Below, piece by piece: positions 1-7,364 of a DNA stretch of 11,558 nucleotides (the first letter of the stretch is position 1; each line of letters starts with the position of its first letter). Source of the DNA: Actinomycetota bacterium. Lineage in GTDB: Bacteria; Actinomycetota; Actinomycetes; Nanopelagicales; Nanopelagicaceae. The notes under the pieces are model-generated. The model made no database searches. It saw nothing but the letters and a program-made list of their open reading frames with translations, and was not told the DNA's origin. The stretch is from contig WLHG01000016.1 in NCBI GenBank assembly GCA_009702845.1, positions 1-11,558 on the forward strand, read 5' to 3'. A program made the translations under genes and the position numbers.

Positions 1-437
1 GGATCCAGTAATCCACGCTCATATCGCGCGGCCATTGCCATTCCTATCGCCGTTGCAACGCCCTGACCAAGTGGACCCGTCGTCATTTCTACTCCCGCAG
101 TGTGTCCATACTCTGGGTGCCCGGGAGTTAGTGAACCCCACGTTCTAAATGTTTGTAAATCCTTCAACTCAAGGCCATAACCACTGTAAAAAAGTTGGGT
201 ATACAACGTAAGTGATGAGTGTCCGCACGAAAGAATAAAGCGATCGCGCCCAAGCCATTGTGGATCAGCTGGATCATGAACTAAATGTCGTTGAAATAGG
301 AGGTAGGCAACTGGCGCCAGTGACATTGCAGTGCCTGGGTGACCATTACCAGCCTTTTGAACAGCATCGGCCGCTAACGCGCGAGCGTATGCAATCGCAC
401 GATCATCGAGTTCGGTCCAACCTACAACTGAGTTCAT
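1..437 (-). CDS. tkt: Transketolase, N-terminal part (cut by window edge)
   Basis: Transketolase moves two-carbon ketol units between sugar phosphates in the cytosolic non-oxidative pentose phosphate pathway, using thiamine diphosphate and a divalent metal. The first 145 residues are present; the family is usually near 700. Visible family motifs are GNGHPGT (residues 31-36, including the His that contacts the cofactor), DRFILSCGHSS around 65-75, the GHPEYGHTAGVEMTTGPLGQG block at about 106-126, and the following Ala/Met-rich helix of the diphosphate-binding domain. The ATG at 437-435 was chosen because it starts the conserved N-terminal helix and forms an ATGA overlap with the stop of the upstream heme A synthase gene, implying translational coupling. 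The rest lies beyond position 1. Identity is very secure. In actinobacteria this neighbourhood often also has ctaB, which is not between these two genes here. Confidence 0.96.
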   Translation of the reverse strand, partial: MNSVVGWTELDDRAIAYARALAADAVQKAGNGHPGTAMSLAPVAYLLFQRHLVHDPADPQWLGRDRFILSCGHSSLTLYTQLFYSGYGLELKDLQTFRTWGSLTPGHPEYGHTAGVEMTTGPLGQGVATAIGMAMAARYERGLLD

Positions 438-1321
438 TTACTTATTTCCATTTCTTCTCGTTGTACTGATAACCAGACTTTCCATGCACCAATCCACACC
501 AAAGTTGAACCCGCTAAATGAGCAGCAACAAGTAGTTCTGGAACTCCTTGAATATATTGAATCCATCCGATTGCACCTTGAGCAATCGTTAATAAGGCAA
601 AGATTGCAAGTAGTTTTTTAGTCTGCTCGCTGGTCTGTCTCGCCAAAAAGAAGGCCAAGGTGAGTGCTATCAATAACGCTACTGAAATTCCGTGCAGCAG
701 GGCAGCGCTTTGAATACGAATATGTAATCTTGGTGCATCAATATCGCCGGCATGTGGACCTGCACCCGTGACTATGGTGCCTAGGATTACTACGAGTGCA
801 GAGAGAGTCACGTGAAGGCGGGAAAAAACATCGGGCTGCAAAGGTGAGATCTTCTTGGCTGCGGGCCTATGTCGCCTCGTGTATAAAGATGTCGCAGCGG
901 CGATAAGAATCGCCGACAGCAGGTAATGGCTTGCAACTGAAATTGGATTTAAATTGGTAAGGACGGTGATGCCACCCAAAACTCCCTGTCCGAAAATTCC
1001 AAGAAACTGTCCAATGGCAAGTATGCGCAGATCCTTTCTTCCACTGCGAAGAACTGCGATGAGAGTTACCAAGGCCGCTACAACGAGAACAAAAGTTAGT
1101 AATCTATTTCCAAACTCAATCCACGAGTGAAGTTGGCCTTCGGCTTGACCCGCTACAGGCGTGTAGGAGCCTGGAGTGCATTCGGGCCATGTTGGACAGC
1201 CAAGGCCCGAACCGGTCAATCGGACCGCACCACCTGTAACGACGAGAGCGGCTTGGAGAAATAGGAGGATGGCAGTTGCTGGAGAGAGAATCCGCTTAGC
1301 TAGATTGGCGGCTTTACTCAT
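434..1321 (-). CDS. ctaA: Heme A synthase (CtaA/Cox15 family)
   Basis: Membrane enzyme that oxidises the C8 methyl group of heme O to a formyl group, making heme A for aa3-type cytochrome c oxidase. The 295-residue product has about eight hydrophobic segments (near 16-34, 73-92, 99-117, 130-148, 168-186, 206-226, 236-255 and 263-285). Diagnostic features are GGAVRLTGSGLGCPTWPEC (30-48) with the cysteine pair C42/C48, HSWIEFGNR (65-73) with H65 and conserved E69, and further candidate heme-ligand histidines H132, H210 and H268. Two repeated four-helix halves, each with two histidines, are typical of the family. The ATG at 1321 gives a short basic N-terminus before the first helix. A -10-like TAGGGT lies 6 nt upstream, suggesting a leaderless mRNA. 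The gene diverges from sufR and runs into tkt through an ATGA overlap. Confidence 0.95.
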   Translation of the reverse strand: MSKAANLAKRILSPATAILLFLQAALVVTGGAVRLTGSGLGCPTWPECTPGSYTPVAGQAEGQLHSWIEFGNRLLTFVLVVAALVTLIAVLRSGRKDLRILAIGQFLGIFGQGVLGGITVLTNLNPISVASHYLLSAILIAAATSLYTRRHRPAAKKISPLQPDVFSRLHVTLSALVVILGTIVTGAGPHAGDIDAPRLHIRIQSAALLHGISVALLIALTLAFFLARQTSEQTKKLLAIFALLTIAQGAIGWIQYIQGVPELLVAAHLAGSTLVWIGAWKVWLSVQREEMEISK

Positions 1322-1327
1322 GGCCTT

Positions 1328-1333
1328 ACCCTA
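1328..1333 (-). promoter_or_regulatory. Putative -10 element for heme A synthase gene
   Basis: The minus strand reads TAGGGT followed by six bases and the ATG at 1321. A TAnnnT hexamer this close to the start codon fits an actinobacterial -10 box driving a leaderless transcript. I see no convincing -35 box at 16-18 bp spacing, so the assignment rests on the -10 position and on similar arrangements at other genes in the window. Confidence 0.45.
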
Positions 1334-1366
1334 TTGCCCAGCGTGGCTTGAGGCTTGAAGTGGCCA

Positions 1367-1389
1367 ATTGTGTCGAATTACGACACAAT
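1367..1389. promoter_or_regulatory. Perfect 9-bp inverted repeat, probable SufR operator
   Basis: The left arm ATTGTGTCG (1367-1375) and right arm CGACACAAT (1381-1389) are exact reverse complements around a 5-nt spacer, AATTA. The element lies in the 74-nt gap between the divergent ctaA and sufR starts and ends 6 nt before the proposed sufR GTG. SufR regulators are autoregulatory repressors that bind inverted repeats upstream of suf operons, so position and symmetry fit that role. That SufR is the protein bound is inference. ctaA could also be affected, because its -10-like box is only about 33 bp away. Confidence 0.72.
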
Positions 1390-1398
1390 ACTGTTGTG
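1384..1398. promoter_or_regulatory. Second, overlapping palindrome CACAA-N5-TTGTG over the sufR start
   Basis: CACAA (1384-1388) and TTGTG (1394-1398) form another inverted repeat around a 5-nt spacer. It shares its left arm with the right arm of the 9-bp repeat, and its right arm includes the sufR GTG. The region therefore has three TTGTG/CACAA half-sites, at 1368, 1384 and 1394. The repeat centres are 13 bp apart. CACAAT at 1384-1389 is also a possible weak -10 box, six bases before the GTG, so binding here could block transcription start directly. Confidence 0.5.
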
Positions 1399-2085
1399 AA
1401 AATCGACGGGGGCCAAAAGCCGATAAAGAGTGAGGATCCACGCACCCGCGACCTCGTCGCACGTTCAATTCTTGAAAACGGTCCATCGAGTGCCGCCACT
1501 CTTGCCACTCGTTTAGGCTTAACGCCGGCAGGGATCCGTAGACATTTAGATTTGCTTGTCGCTGATGGGGTACTTGAAGCCCGCGAACCGCATGCCGCTT
1601 TGACCAGAGGCAGAGGCCGTCCATCAAAAGTCTTTCTGATGTCGGACTCAGGGCGACAGAAATTTGAACACTCATACGATGATTTAGCAGTCTCAGCCCT
1701 TAAATTTATGTCGGCTCAATTGGGTGATCATCTGGTAAATGCTTTTGCAAATAATCGCGCCGAAGATATCGAACGCCAAGCCGCGATTGCGATCTCAAAG
1801 AAAGCTAAGAAAAGCGTTGCCCTTGCCGAGTTTTTAACGCAACAAGGTTATGCCGCCAGTCTTGAATCTCGCCCACTCGGTGAGGAGTTATGCCAGCATC
1901 ACTGCCCAATTGCACATGTGGCCTCTGAGTTCCCGCAACTGTGTGAGGCTGAGACTGAAGCACTTTCACGTTTACTTGGTACACACGTTCAACGCCTTGC
2001 AACAATTGCACATGGCGATGGCGTTTGTACAACTTTTATTCCAACACCACAAACTAACTCCAACAATGGAAAGGTACGTGCATGA
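1396..2085 (+). CDS. sufR: SufR-type iron-sulfur transcriptional repressor of the suf operon
   Basis: DNA-binding regulator that senses iron-sulfur cluster status and usually represses its own suf operon. The 229-residue product has a winged helix-turn-helix at about 30-85 ([21 protein letters not shown], then an Arg/Gly-rich wing [10 protein letters not shown]) and a C-terminal cysteine region: C166-X3-C170-X12-C183, then C211 after 27 residues. This suits a [4Fe-4S] or [2Fe-2S] site, and the spacing resembles that of mycobacterial SufR as I recall it. The frame is open back to TTG 1348, but that start, and an in-frame GTG at 1360, would put the palindrome inside the gene. The GTG at 1396 is preferred because it lies just after the palindrome. 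No Shine-Dalgarno sequence is visible there, so a leaderless start is likely. The stop overlaps the sufB ATG (ATGA). Confidence 0.9.
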   Translation: MKIDGGQKPIKSEDPRTRDLVARSILENGPSSAATLATRLGLTPAGIRRHLDLLVADGVLEAREPHAALTRGRGRPSKVFLMSDSGRQKFEHSYDDLAVSALKFMSAQLGDHLVNAFANNRAEDIERQAAIAISKKAKKSVALAEFLTQQGYAASLESRPLGEELCQHHCPIAHVASEFPQLCEAETEALSRLLGTHVQRLATIAHGDGVCTTFIPTPQTNSNNGKVRA

Positions 2086-3491
2086 CAATCGCACATCCAG
2101 AACTCGAAGGCCTCGGAAACTACGAATACGGCTGGTCGGATAAGAGTGAAGTCGGTACTAATGCACGCCGCGGAATTAACGAGGATGTCGTTCGAGACAT
2201 CTCAGAAAAGAAGTCCGAGCCACAGTGGATGCTAGATATGCGCTTAAAGGGTCTCGCTCTTTTTGAAAAGAAACCTATGCCTACATGGGGTTCAGATTTA
2301 TCAGGTATTTTCTTTGACACAATCAAATACTTCGTACGCTCGACTGAAAAGCAGGCAGCCACATGGGATGATCTTCCAGAAGAGATTAAAAATACATACG
2401 ATCGTCTTGGTATCCCTGAGGCAGAGAAGCAGCGATTAGTTTCTGGTGTCGCCGCGCAGTATGAGTCAGAGGTTGTCTACCATTCAATTCGTGAAGATTT
2501 AGCGGCTCAGGGCGTCATATTTCTAGATACCGATACTGCGCTTAAAGAGCATCCAGAGTTATTTAAAGAGTATTTCGCTACGGTAATTCCTGTTGGCGAT
2601 AATAAGTTTGCAGCTCTCAACACATCGGTTTGGTCAGGTGGATCATTCATTTACGTACCTAAGGGCGTACACGTAGAGATTCCATTGCAGGCTTACTTCC
2701 GCATTAATACCGAGAACATGGGTCAATTCGAGCGAACACTCATCATCGCCGATGAAGATTCATACATTCACTATGTTGAAGGCTGTACTGCGCCAATTTA
2801 TAAGTCGGATTCACTTCACTCTGCAGTTGTTGAAATCATTGTTAAAAAAGGTGCGCGCGTGCGTTATACAACGATTCAAAATTGGTCTAACAACGTTTAT
2901 AACTTAGTTACTAAGCGCGCTACTTGTGCAGAAGGTGCAACTATGGAGTGGGTAGATGGAAACATCGGCTCGAAAGTAACGATGAAGTACCCAGCAATCT
3001 TTTTGATGGGTCCACATGCAAAGGGTGAGACTTTATCTCTAGCATTTGCGGGAGAGGGTCAGCATCAAGACTCAGGTGCAAAAATGGTTCACGCTGCGCC
3101 ATACACCTCATCTTCAGTAATCTCGAAGTCAGTTGCCCGCAATGGTGGACGTACGTCCTATCGTGGACTCGTCCAAGTTCAAGAGGGCGCGCATCACTCA
3201 AAGAGCACCGTCAAGTGCGATGCACTTCTTGTCGACACAATTTCTCGATCCGATACGTACCCATATGTTGATATTCGTGAAGATGATGTGTCAATGGGTC
3301 ACGAAGCAACGGTTTCGAAGATCAGTGATGATCAACTTTTCTACCTCATGTCGCGTGGACTAACTGAGGATGAAGCTATGGCCATGATTGTCCGTGGCTT
3401 TATCGAGCCAATCGCGCGCGAACTTCCTATGGAGTACGCCCTTGAGCTCAATCGTCTAATTGAACTTCAAATGGAAGGCGCAGTTGGTTAA
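2082..3491 (+). CDS. sufB: Fe-S cluster assembly scaffold protein SufB
   Basis: SufB is the scaffold subunit of the cytosolic SufBC2D complex, where sulfide and iron are assembled into clusters. The 469-residue protein is full length. Family hallmarks are YVEGCTAP (232-238), the [11 protein letters not shown] segment (265-275), [13 protein letters not shown] (371-383) with C379, matching the conserved sulfur-accepting cysteine of E. coli SufB (C405), and [22 protein letters not shown] (406-426) with H407 and E408 at the cluster-forming interface with SufD. The C-terminal helix pair ends in [12 protein letters not shown]. The ATG overlaps the sufR stop by four bases, and the TAA overlaps the sufD ATG by one base (TAATG), so translation is probably coupled on both sides. 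The Mycobacterium tuberculosis homologue carries an intein; this protein is continuous with no insertion. Confidence 0.98.
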   Translation: MTIAHPELEGLGNYEYGWSDKSEVGTNARRGINEDVVRDISEKKSEPQWMLDMRLKGLALFEKKPMPTWGSDLSGIFFDTIKYFVRSTEKQAATWDDLPEEIKNTYDRLGIPEAEKQRLVSGVAAQYESEVVYHSIREDLAAQGVIFLDTDTALKEHPELFKEYFATVIPVGDNKFAALNTSVWSGGSFIYVPKGVHVEIPLQAYFRINTENMGQFERTLIIADEDSYIHYVEGCTAPIYKSDSLHSAVVEIIVKKGARVRYTTIQNWSNNVYNLVTKRATCAEGATMEWVDGNIGSKVTMKYPAIFLMGPHAKGETLSLAFAGEGQHQDSGAKMVHAAPYTSSSVISKSVARNGGRTSYRGLVQVQEGAHHSKSTVKCDALLVDTISRSDTYPYVDIREDDVSMGHEATVSKISDDQLFYLMSRGLTEDEAMAMIVRGFIEPIARELPMEYALELNRLIELQMEGAVG

Positions 3492-4573
3492 TGTCTCTTT
3501 TAACAAGTAATTATTTAGTTCCAACAGGGCGAGAAGAGGCTTGGCGCTTCACGCCGCTCAAACGCTTACGTGGTTTGCACGATGGCCAAGCGGTAGTGGG
3601 CGATCGCTCATCACTGGTTGCTCAATCGGCATTACCTATGGGCGTTACTTTCATCCGTGAGAACCTTGAGCCACTTGCACATAGTGATGATGTAATCATT
3701 GAGCGTATTCGTGGGCTATCGGGCGAAGTTGCACATCTTTCTATTGCGGCAAACACAGAGTTATCTGATCCGATATTTCTAGGGCGCAGCAATGGCGCAC
3801 TCGATACCGCTGAACTCTCACGAGTTCGCATTTCGCTGGGTGTTCACGCAGTAGCAACCGTCGTGGTTGAAAACACTGGCGATACCATCTTGGCCGAGGA
3901 TTTAGAGATCTCGCTAGCACCTGGAGCATCCCTTAAGTTCATCACTCTTCAGGAGTTTGATTCTAAAAGCGTTTACACCGCGCGCCATCATGCAGTAATC
4001 GATAAAGATGCGCACTATAAATCAATTACTGTCACAGTTGGGGGCGACGTAGTTCGCATCCTTCCGACGGTTGAATTCATCGCACCTGGTGGCTCCGTTG
4101 AACTTCTCGGTGTCTATTTCGCAACTGCTGGACAATTCTTTGAGCACCGGATGCATGTAGATCATGCCGTTCCAAACGCTAAATCTCGGGTGAATTTCAA
4201 AGGCGCACTTGCCGGTAGAGATGCCCACACTGTGTGGATTGGCGATGTACTAATCCGCGCAGTTGCCGAGGGCACTGACACATATGAACTCAATCGCAAC
4301 TTACTTTTGAGTGATGGTGCGCGCGCCGATTCAGTACCTAATTTGGAGATCGAGACTGGCGAAATCGTTGGTGCTGGACATGCAAGTACTACAGGGCGAT
4401 TCGATGACGAGCAGCTTTTCTATTTAATGTCACGTGGAATTACCCTTGAGAATGCACGGCGTTTAGTTGTCCGCGGTTTCTTCAACGAAATTATCACCGA
4501 AATTGGCAATGAGGTTATTCAAGATCGGTTAATGAATCGAATTGATGCTGAGCTAGAAAAAGCAGGTGCTTGA
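3491..4573 (+). CDS. sufD: Fe-S cluster assembly protein SufD
   Basis: SufD is the SufB paralogue that pairs with it in the SufBC2D scaffold and helps bring in iron. The 360-residue sequence has the typical short N-terminal helical region (REEAWRFTPLKRL, 14-26), a central right-handed beta-helix of alternating hydrophobic strands (roughly 90-290), and a C-terminal SufC-binding helical domain. The motif GEIVGAGHASTTGRFDDEQL (290-309) contains H297, matching the histidine of E. coli SufD (H360) proposed to act with SufB at the nascent cluster. [12 protein letters not shown] is the segment shared with SufB. No cysteine accompanies that histidine here. The ATG overlaps the sufB stop by one base, and the TGA is followed at once by the GTG of the Rieske gene. 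The paralogy with the upstream gene and the operon order make the call secure. Confidence 0.96.
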   Translation: MSLLTSNYLVPTGREEAWRFTPLKRLRGLHDGQAVVGDRSSLVAQSALPMGVTFIRENLEPLAHSDDVIIERIRGLSGEVAHLSIAANTELSDPIFLGRSNGALDTAELSRVRISLGVHAVATVVVENTGDTILAEDLEISLAPGASLKFITLQEFDSKSVYTARHHAVIDKDAHYKSITVTVGGDVVRILPTVEFIAPGGSVELLGVYFATAGQFFEHRMHVDHAVPNAKSRVNFKGALAGRDAHTVWIGDVLIRAVAEGTDTYELNRNLLLSDGARADSVPNLEIETGEIVGAGHASTTGRFDDEQLFYLMSRGITLENARRLVVRGFFNEIITEIGNEVIQDRLMNRIDAELEKAGA

Positions 4574-4870
4574 GTGGCAGATTTTCAGTTAGATCAGCTA
4601 GTGAGCGGCCAGCCAGTCAAGTTTGAAAAGGGCGACAAGACTATTTGTGTCACACGAGTAGGAGATGAGGTCTTTGCAATTGATGACGTTTGTACTCACT
4701 CTGAGGCCTCGCTCTCTGAAGGCGATGTCACCGATTACAAAATTGAATGCTGGTTACATGGCGCAGAGTTTGATTTGCGTACAGGTGAGGCGCTCACGCT
4801 TCCAGCAAATATTGCAGTTAAGACATATCCAGTAACAATCGTTGCAAATTCCGTCACAGTAGAGATTTAA
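4574..4870 (+). CDS. Rieske-type [2Fe-2S] ferredoxin within the suf operon
   Basis: Small soluble Rieske protein of 98 residues, similar to the ferredoxin components of bacterial non-heme iron oxygenases and nitrite reductase small subunits. It has both halves of the cluster site: CTHSEASL (C40, H42) and CWLHGAEFD (C59, H62), which give the two-Cys, two-His ligation of a Rieske cluster. No signal peptide or membrane anchor is visible. The GTG start directly abuts the sufD stop (0 nt gap), and sufC follows after 16 nt, so the gene is embedded between sufD and sufC, an arrangement common in actinobacteria. Its exact role is not established by sequence. It may supply electrons for cluster assembly or be an Fe-S client co-expressed with the machinery. 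Annotation pipelines often call such genes an oxygenase ferredoxin subunit, but no oxygenase gene is nearby. Confidence 0.92.
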   Translation: MADFQLDQLVSGQPVKFEKGDKTICVTRVGDEVFAIDDVCTHSEASLSEGDVTDYKIECWLHGAEFDLRTGEALTLPANIAVKTYPVTIVANSVTVEI

Positions 4871-4886
4871 GAGAGAAGAGAAGACT

Positions 4887-5639
4887 ATGAGCACTTTAGA
4901 GATTCGTAACTTGCAAGTAAGCGTCAATACTGAAAATGGCGCGGTAGATATTCTCAAAGGCGTTGATCTGACAATCAAGTCAGGTGAAACTCACGCCATC
5001 ATGGGTCCAAATGGTTCCGGCAAATCAACGTTGGCCTATTCAATTGCTGGCCATCCTAAATACACAATTGTTGGTGGCTCGGTCACTCTCGATGGCGCCG
5101 ACGTTCTTGCGATGACCGTTGATGAGCGAGCAAAAGCTGGACTCTTTTTAGCCATGCAGTATCCAGTTGAAGTTCCTGGAGTCTCTGTCTCCAACTTTTT
5201 GAGAACAGCAGCCACGGCCCTTCGCGGAGAAGCACCAAAGCTACGCACATGGGTTGGCGAAGTTAAAGAGGCCATGGAGGCGCTGAATATGGATCCCGCA
5301 TTCGCATCTAGAAATGTGAACGAGGGTTTCTCTGGTGGCGAGAAAAAACGCCACGAGATTATGCAACTCGAACTTCTCAAGCCAAAAATTGCAATCCTAG
5401 ACGAGACTGATTCAGGCCTAGATGTCGATGCACTACGCATTGTCTCGGAAGGTGTTAACCGCGCGAAAGCCAACAATAACTTGGGTGTTCTATTGATTAC
5501 TCACTACACCCGTATCTTGAAATACATCAAGCCAGATTTTGTTCATGTTTTTGCTAATGGTCACATTGTTGAAGAGGGTGGACCTGATTTGGCCGACAAG
5601 TTAGAGGAAAATGGCTACGCAGATTATGTGAGCAAGTAA
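4887..5639 (+). CDS. sufC: Fe-S cluster assembly ATPase SufC
   Basis: SufC is the cytosolic ABC-type ATPase that drives conformational change in the SufBCD scaffold; it is not a transporter. The 250-residue protein has Walker A GPNGSGKST (40-48), the Q-loop in the SufC-specific LAMQYPVEVPGVSVSNFL segment (88-105), signature FSGGEKKRHE (148-157), Walker B with D-loop IAILDETDSGLD (168-179), and the switch histidine in THYTRI (H206). ETDSGLD and KKRHEIMQ separate SufC from ordinary importer ATPases. A purine-rich stretch at 4871-4883 acts as ribosome-binding region before the ATG, after a 16-nt gap from the Rieske gene. The sufS ATG follows 6 nt after the stop. Length is normal for the family and all catalytic motifs are intact. 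Confidence 0.98.
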   Translation: MSTLEIRNLQVSVNTENGAVDILKGVDLTIKSGETHAIMGPNGSGKSTLAYSIAGHPKYTIVGGSVTLDGADVLAMTVDERAKAGLFLAMQYPVEVPGVSVSNFLRTAATALRGEAPKLRTWVGEVKEAMEALNMDPAFASRNVNEGFSGGEKKRHEIMQLELLKPKIAILDETDSGLDVDALRIVSEGVNRAKANNNLGVLLITHYTRILKYIKPDFVHVFANGHIVEEGGPDLADKLEENGYADYVSK

Positions 5640-5645
5640 GAAAGC

Positions 5646-6902
5646 ATGTCGTTTTCCGCCGCACAGATACGTAAAGATTTCCCAATCTTTGAGCGTACTG
5701 TTCGCGACGGTAAAAAACTCATTTACTTAGATAGTGGCGCCACGAGCCAGAAGCCAAACTCGGTTATTGAAGCTGAAAGTAATTTTTATAGATTTCATAA
5801 CTCCGCGGCTCATCGGGGAGTCCATCAATTGGCAGAAGAGGCCACCGATGCCTATGAAGGCGCGCGTGACATCGTGGCAAAGTTCCTGGGTTCACCAGGA
5901 GGCGCAAGTGAAATAGTTTTCACGAAAAGTGCTACTGAGTCTCTGAATTTACTGGCATATTCAATGGGCAATGCTCCTATTGGCAATCGGTTTACTTTAG
6001 CTGCTGGCGATCGCATTGTGGTTACAGAGATGGAGCACCACTCAAATTTGGTTCCATGGCAACAGTTGGCCGCTCGAACGGGGGCGGATTTAGCATGGTT
6101 CTCAGTTACGCCAGAGAGTCGCTTGGATTTATCGTCGATTAAAGATGTGATCACTCCAAATACCAAAGTGGTTGCGCTCACTCATCAATCCAATGTTCTC
6201 GGAACTGTCAATCCACTTGAAGAGATAGTCGCAAGGGCGCATGAAGTTGGAGCTGTCGTAATTTTAGATGCCTGCCAATCAGCACCTCACATGCCAATAG
6301 ATGTAAAAGCGCTCGGTATAGATTTCCTAGTGTTTTCAGGACATAAGGCGCTTGGACCTACTGGAATTGGTGTTTTGTGGGGACGCACTGAACTCTTAAA
6401 CGAACTCCCACCATTTCTTTTCGGCGGTTCAATGATTGAAATGGTGACGATGACTACGGCGACGTGGGCACCCGTTCCTCAAAAATTTGAAGCCGGAGTT
6501 CCCAATATGGCCCAAGCCGTTGGTCTTGGCGCTGCTCTGGAATACCTAACGCAGTTGGGCATGGATAAGGTCCATGCCCATGAGCGTGCACTGACCGGCT
6601 ATCTCTTGGAGAAATTGAAATCTATTAAAGATATAAGAGTTGTTGGACCCTCTGATACCTATGAGCGCGGCAGCGCAGTCTCGTTTACTGTGGCCGATAT
6701 TCATCCCCACGATGTGGGGCAATTTTTAGATAGTCAAGGCATTGCCGTTCGCACCGGGCAGCACTGTGCATGGCCACTTGCTAAACGAATGGATGTTCCT
6801 GCAACTACGCGCGCCTCTCTCTATCTCTACAATGATGAAAGCGATTGTGATGCTTTAGTAGATGGAATAATCGGCGCACAAAGATATTTTGGAAGGCTCT
6901 AA
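5646..6902 (+). CDS. sufS: Cysteine desulfurase SufS
   Basis: Group II pyridoxal-phosphate cysteine desulfurase that removes sulfur from L-cysteine as an enzyme persulfide and passes it to SufU. The 418-residue product has the family landmarks: YLDSGATSQKP (27-37), NSAAHRGVHQL (52-62), TEMEHHSNLVPW (127-138) with the cofactor-stacking H131, VILDACQSAPH (205-215) with D208, SGHKALGPTGIGVLWG (231-246) with the Schiff-base lysine K234, and RTGQHCAWP (369-377) with the catalytic cysteine C374. The short loop around C374 is typical of SufS-type enzymes rather than IscS. The ATG lies 6 nt after the sufC stop and is preceded by a purine-rich AAGAAAG. The stop is separated from the sufU GTG by one base. 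Nothing appears truncated or altered. Confidence 0.97.
   Translation: MSFSAAQIRKDFPIFERTVRDGKKLIYLDSGATSQKPNSVIEAESNFYRFHNSAAHRGVHQLAEEATDAYEGARDIVAKFLGSPGGASEIVFTKSATESLNLLAYSMGNAPIGNRFTLAAGDRIVVTEMEHHSNLVPWQQLAARTGADLAWFSVTPESRLDLSSIKDVITPNTKVVALTHQSNVLGTVNPLEEIVARAHEVGAVVILDACQSAPHMPIDVKALGIDFLVFSGHKALGPTGIGVLWGRTELLNELPPFLFGGSMIEMVTMTTATWAPVPQKFEAGVPNMAQAVGLGAALEYLTQLGMDKVHAHERALTGYLLEKLKSIKDIRVVGPSDTYERGSAVSFTVADIHPHDVGQFLDSQGIAVRTGQHCAWPLAKRMDVPATTRASLYLYNDESDCDALVDGIIGAQRYFGRL
6891..6896 (+). promoter_or_regulatory. Ribosome-binding site deciding the sufU start
   Basis: GGAAGG inside the last codons of sufS lies 7 nt before the GTG at 6904, which gives SufU the usual MELDSLYQEVILDHY N-terminus. 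An in-frame TTG at 6889 would begin before this site and add five residues not typical of the family. Confidence 0.7.
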
Positions 6903-6903
6903 C

Positions 6904-7341
6904 GTGGAGTTAGATTCGCTCTATCAAGAGGTGATTCTCGATCACTACAAACATCCTCAAAACAAGGGATTGAGCCCTACATTTGATGCACAAGTTCATC
7001 ATGTCAATACAAGCTGTGGCGATGAAATTACCTTGAATATTGATTTAGAGGGGGATGTAATTAGCTCCCTAACATGGGATGGACAAGGCTGTTCAATTTC
7101 ACAGGCAAGTGTCTCAATGATGAGCGATCTACTCACGGGAAAGAGTTTAGAAGAGGCTAACGTTGTCGTTAATTCTTTCTCCCAGCTCATGGCTAGCAAG
7201 GGTACTTCGGTAGGGGATCCTGAGATATTGGAAGATGCAGTTTCATTTGCGGGAGTTTCAAAGTTTCCAGGTCGTGTAAAGTGCGCACTTCTTGGTTGGA
7301 TGGCTTTTAAAGATGTAGCAATTCAAGCGCAGGCCGAGTAA
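6904..7341 (+). CDS. sufU: Zinc-dependent sulfurtransferase SufU
   Basis: SufU is IscU-like in fold but, in Gram-positive SUF systems, works as a zinc protein that receives the persulfide sulfur from SufS and stimulates it. The 145-residue product starts with the conserved LYQEVILDHYKHPQNKG helix. The four expected zinc ligands are all present: C38 and D40 in TSCGDE, C63 in GQGCSISQAS, and C127 in GRVKCALLGW. The segment of roughly twenty residues between the second cysteine region and FPGRVKC, absent from IscU, supports SufU. The GTG at 6904 is supported by GGAAGG 7 nt upstream and by alignment to the family N-terminus; the frame is open to TTG 6889. It follows sufS with one intervening base, matching the functional pairing, and sufT starts 23 nt after its stop. 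Confidence 0.95.
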   Translation: MELDSLYQEVILDHYKHPQNKGLSPTFDAQVHHVNTSCGDEITLNIDLEGDVISSLTWDGQGCSISQASVSMMSDLLTGKSLEEANVVVNSFSQLMASKGTSVGDPEILEDAVSFAGVSKFPGRVKCALLGWMAFKDVAIQAQAE

Positions 7342-7352
7342 GTAAATAGATC

Positions 7353-7360
7353 AAGGGGAG
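7353..7360 (+). promoter_or_regulatory. Strong Shine-Dalgarno site of sufT
   Basis: AAGGGGAG lies 4 nt before the ATG at 7365. It is the clearest ribosome-binding site in the operon, at its widest internal gap (23 nt), and suggests independent translation initiation of sufT rather than coupling to sufU. Confidence 0.7.
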
Positions 7361-7364
7361 AGCG

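Noticed and set aside
1..6. GGATCC at the first base as a possible cloning boundary
   Set aside because: A six-base site at the window edge may come from a library insert, but GGATCC also occurs elsewhere (around 1434 and 5291) and nothing vector-like follows.
1348..1395. Longer SufR starting at TTG 1348 or GTG 1360
   Set aside because: It would place the 9-bp palindrome within the coding sequence and add residues without family character; GTG 1396 lies just after the palindrome.
1331..1675. 114-residue minus-strand open frame over the sufR 5' region
   Set aside because: It crosses the divergent promoter region and lies opposite the SufR DNA-binding domain; no family resemblance.
1850..2143. 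97-residue plus-strand open frame across the sufR-sufB junction
   Set aside because: Out of frame with both genes, with no recognisable domain; both overlapped genes are conserved there.
5036..5476. 146-residue open frame antisense to sufC
   Set aside because: Serine/arginine-rich composition with no recognisable motif; it is opposite an intact, highly conserved gene and is most likely a shadow.
5852..6181. 109-residue open frame antisense to sufS
   Set aside because: No motif and fully opposite a conserved enzyme gene.
6889..6903. SufU start at TTG 6889
   Set aside because: It overlaps the sufS end and precedes the GGAAGG site that is well placed for GTG 6904, which gives the family-typical N-terminus.
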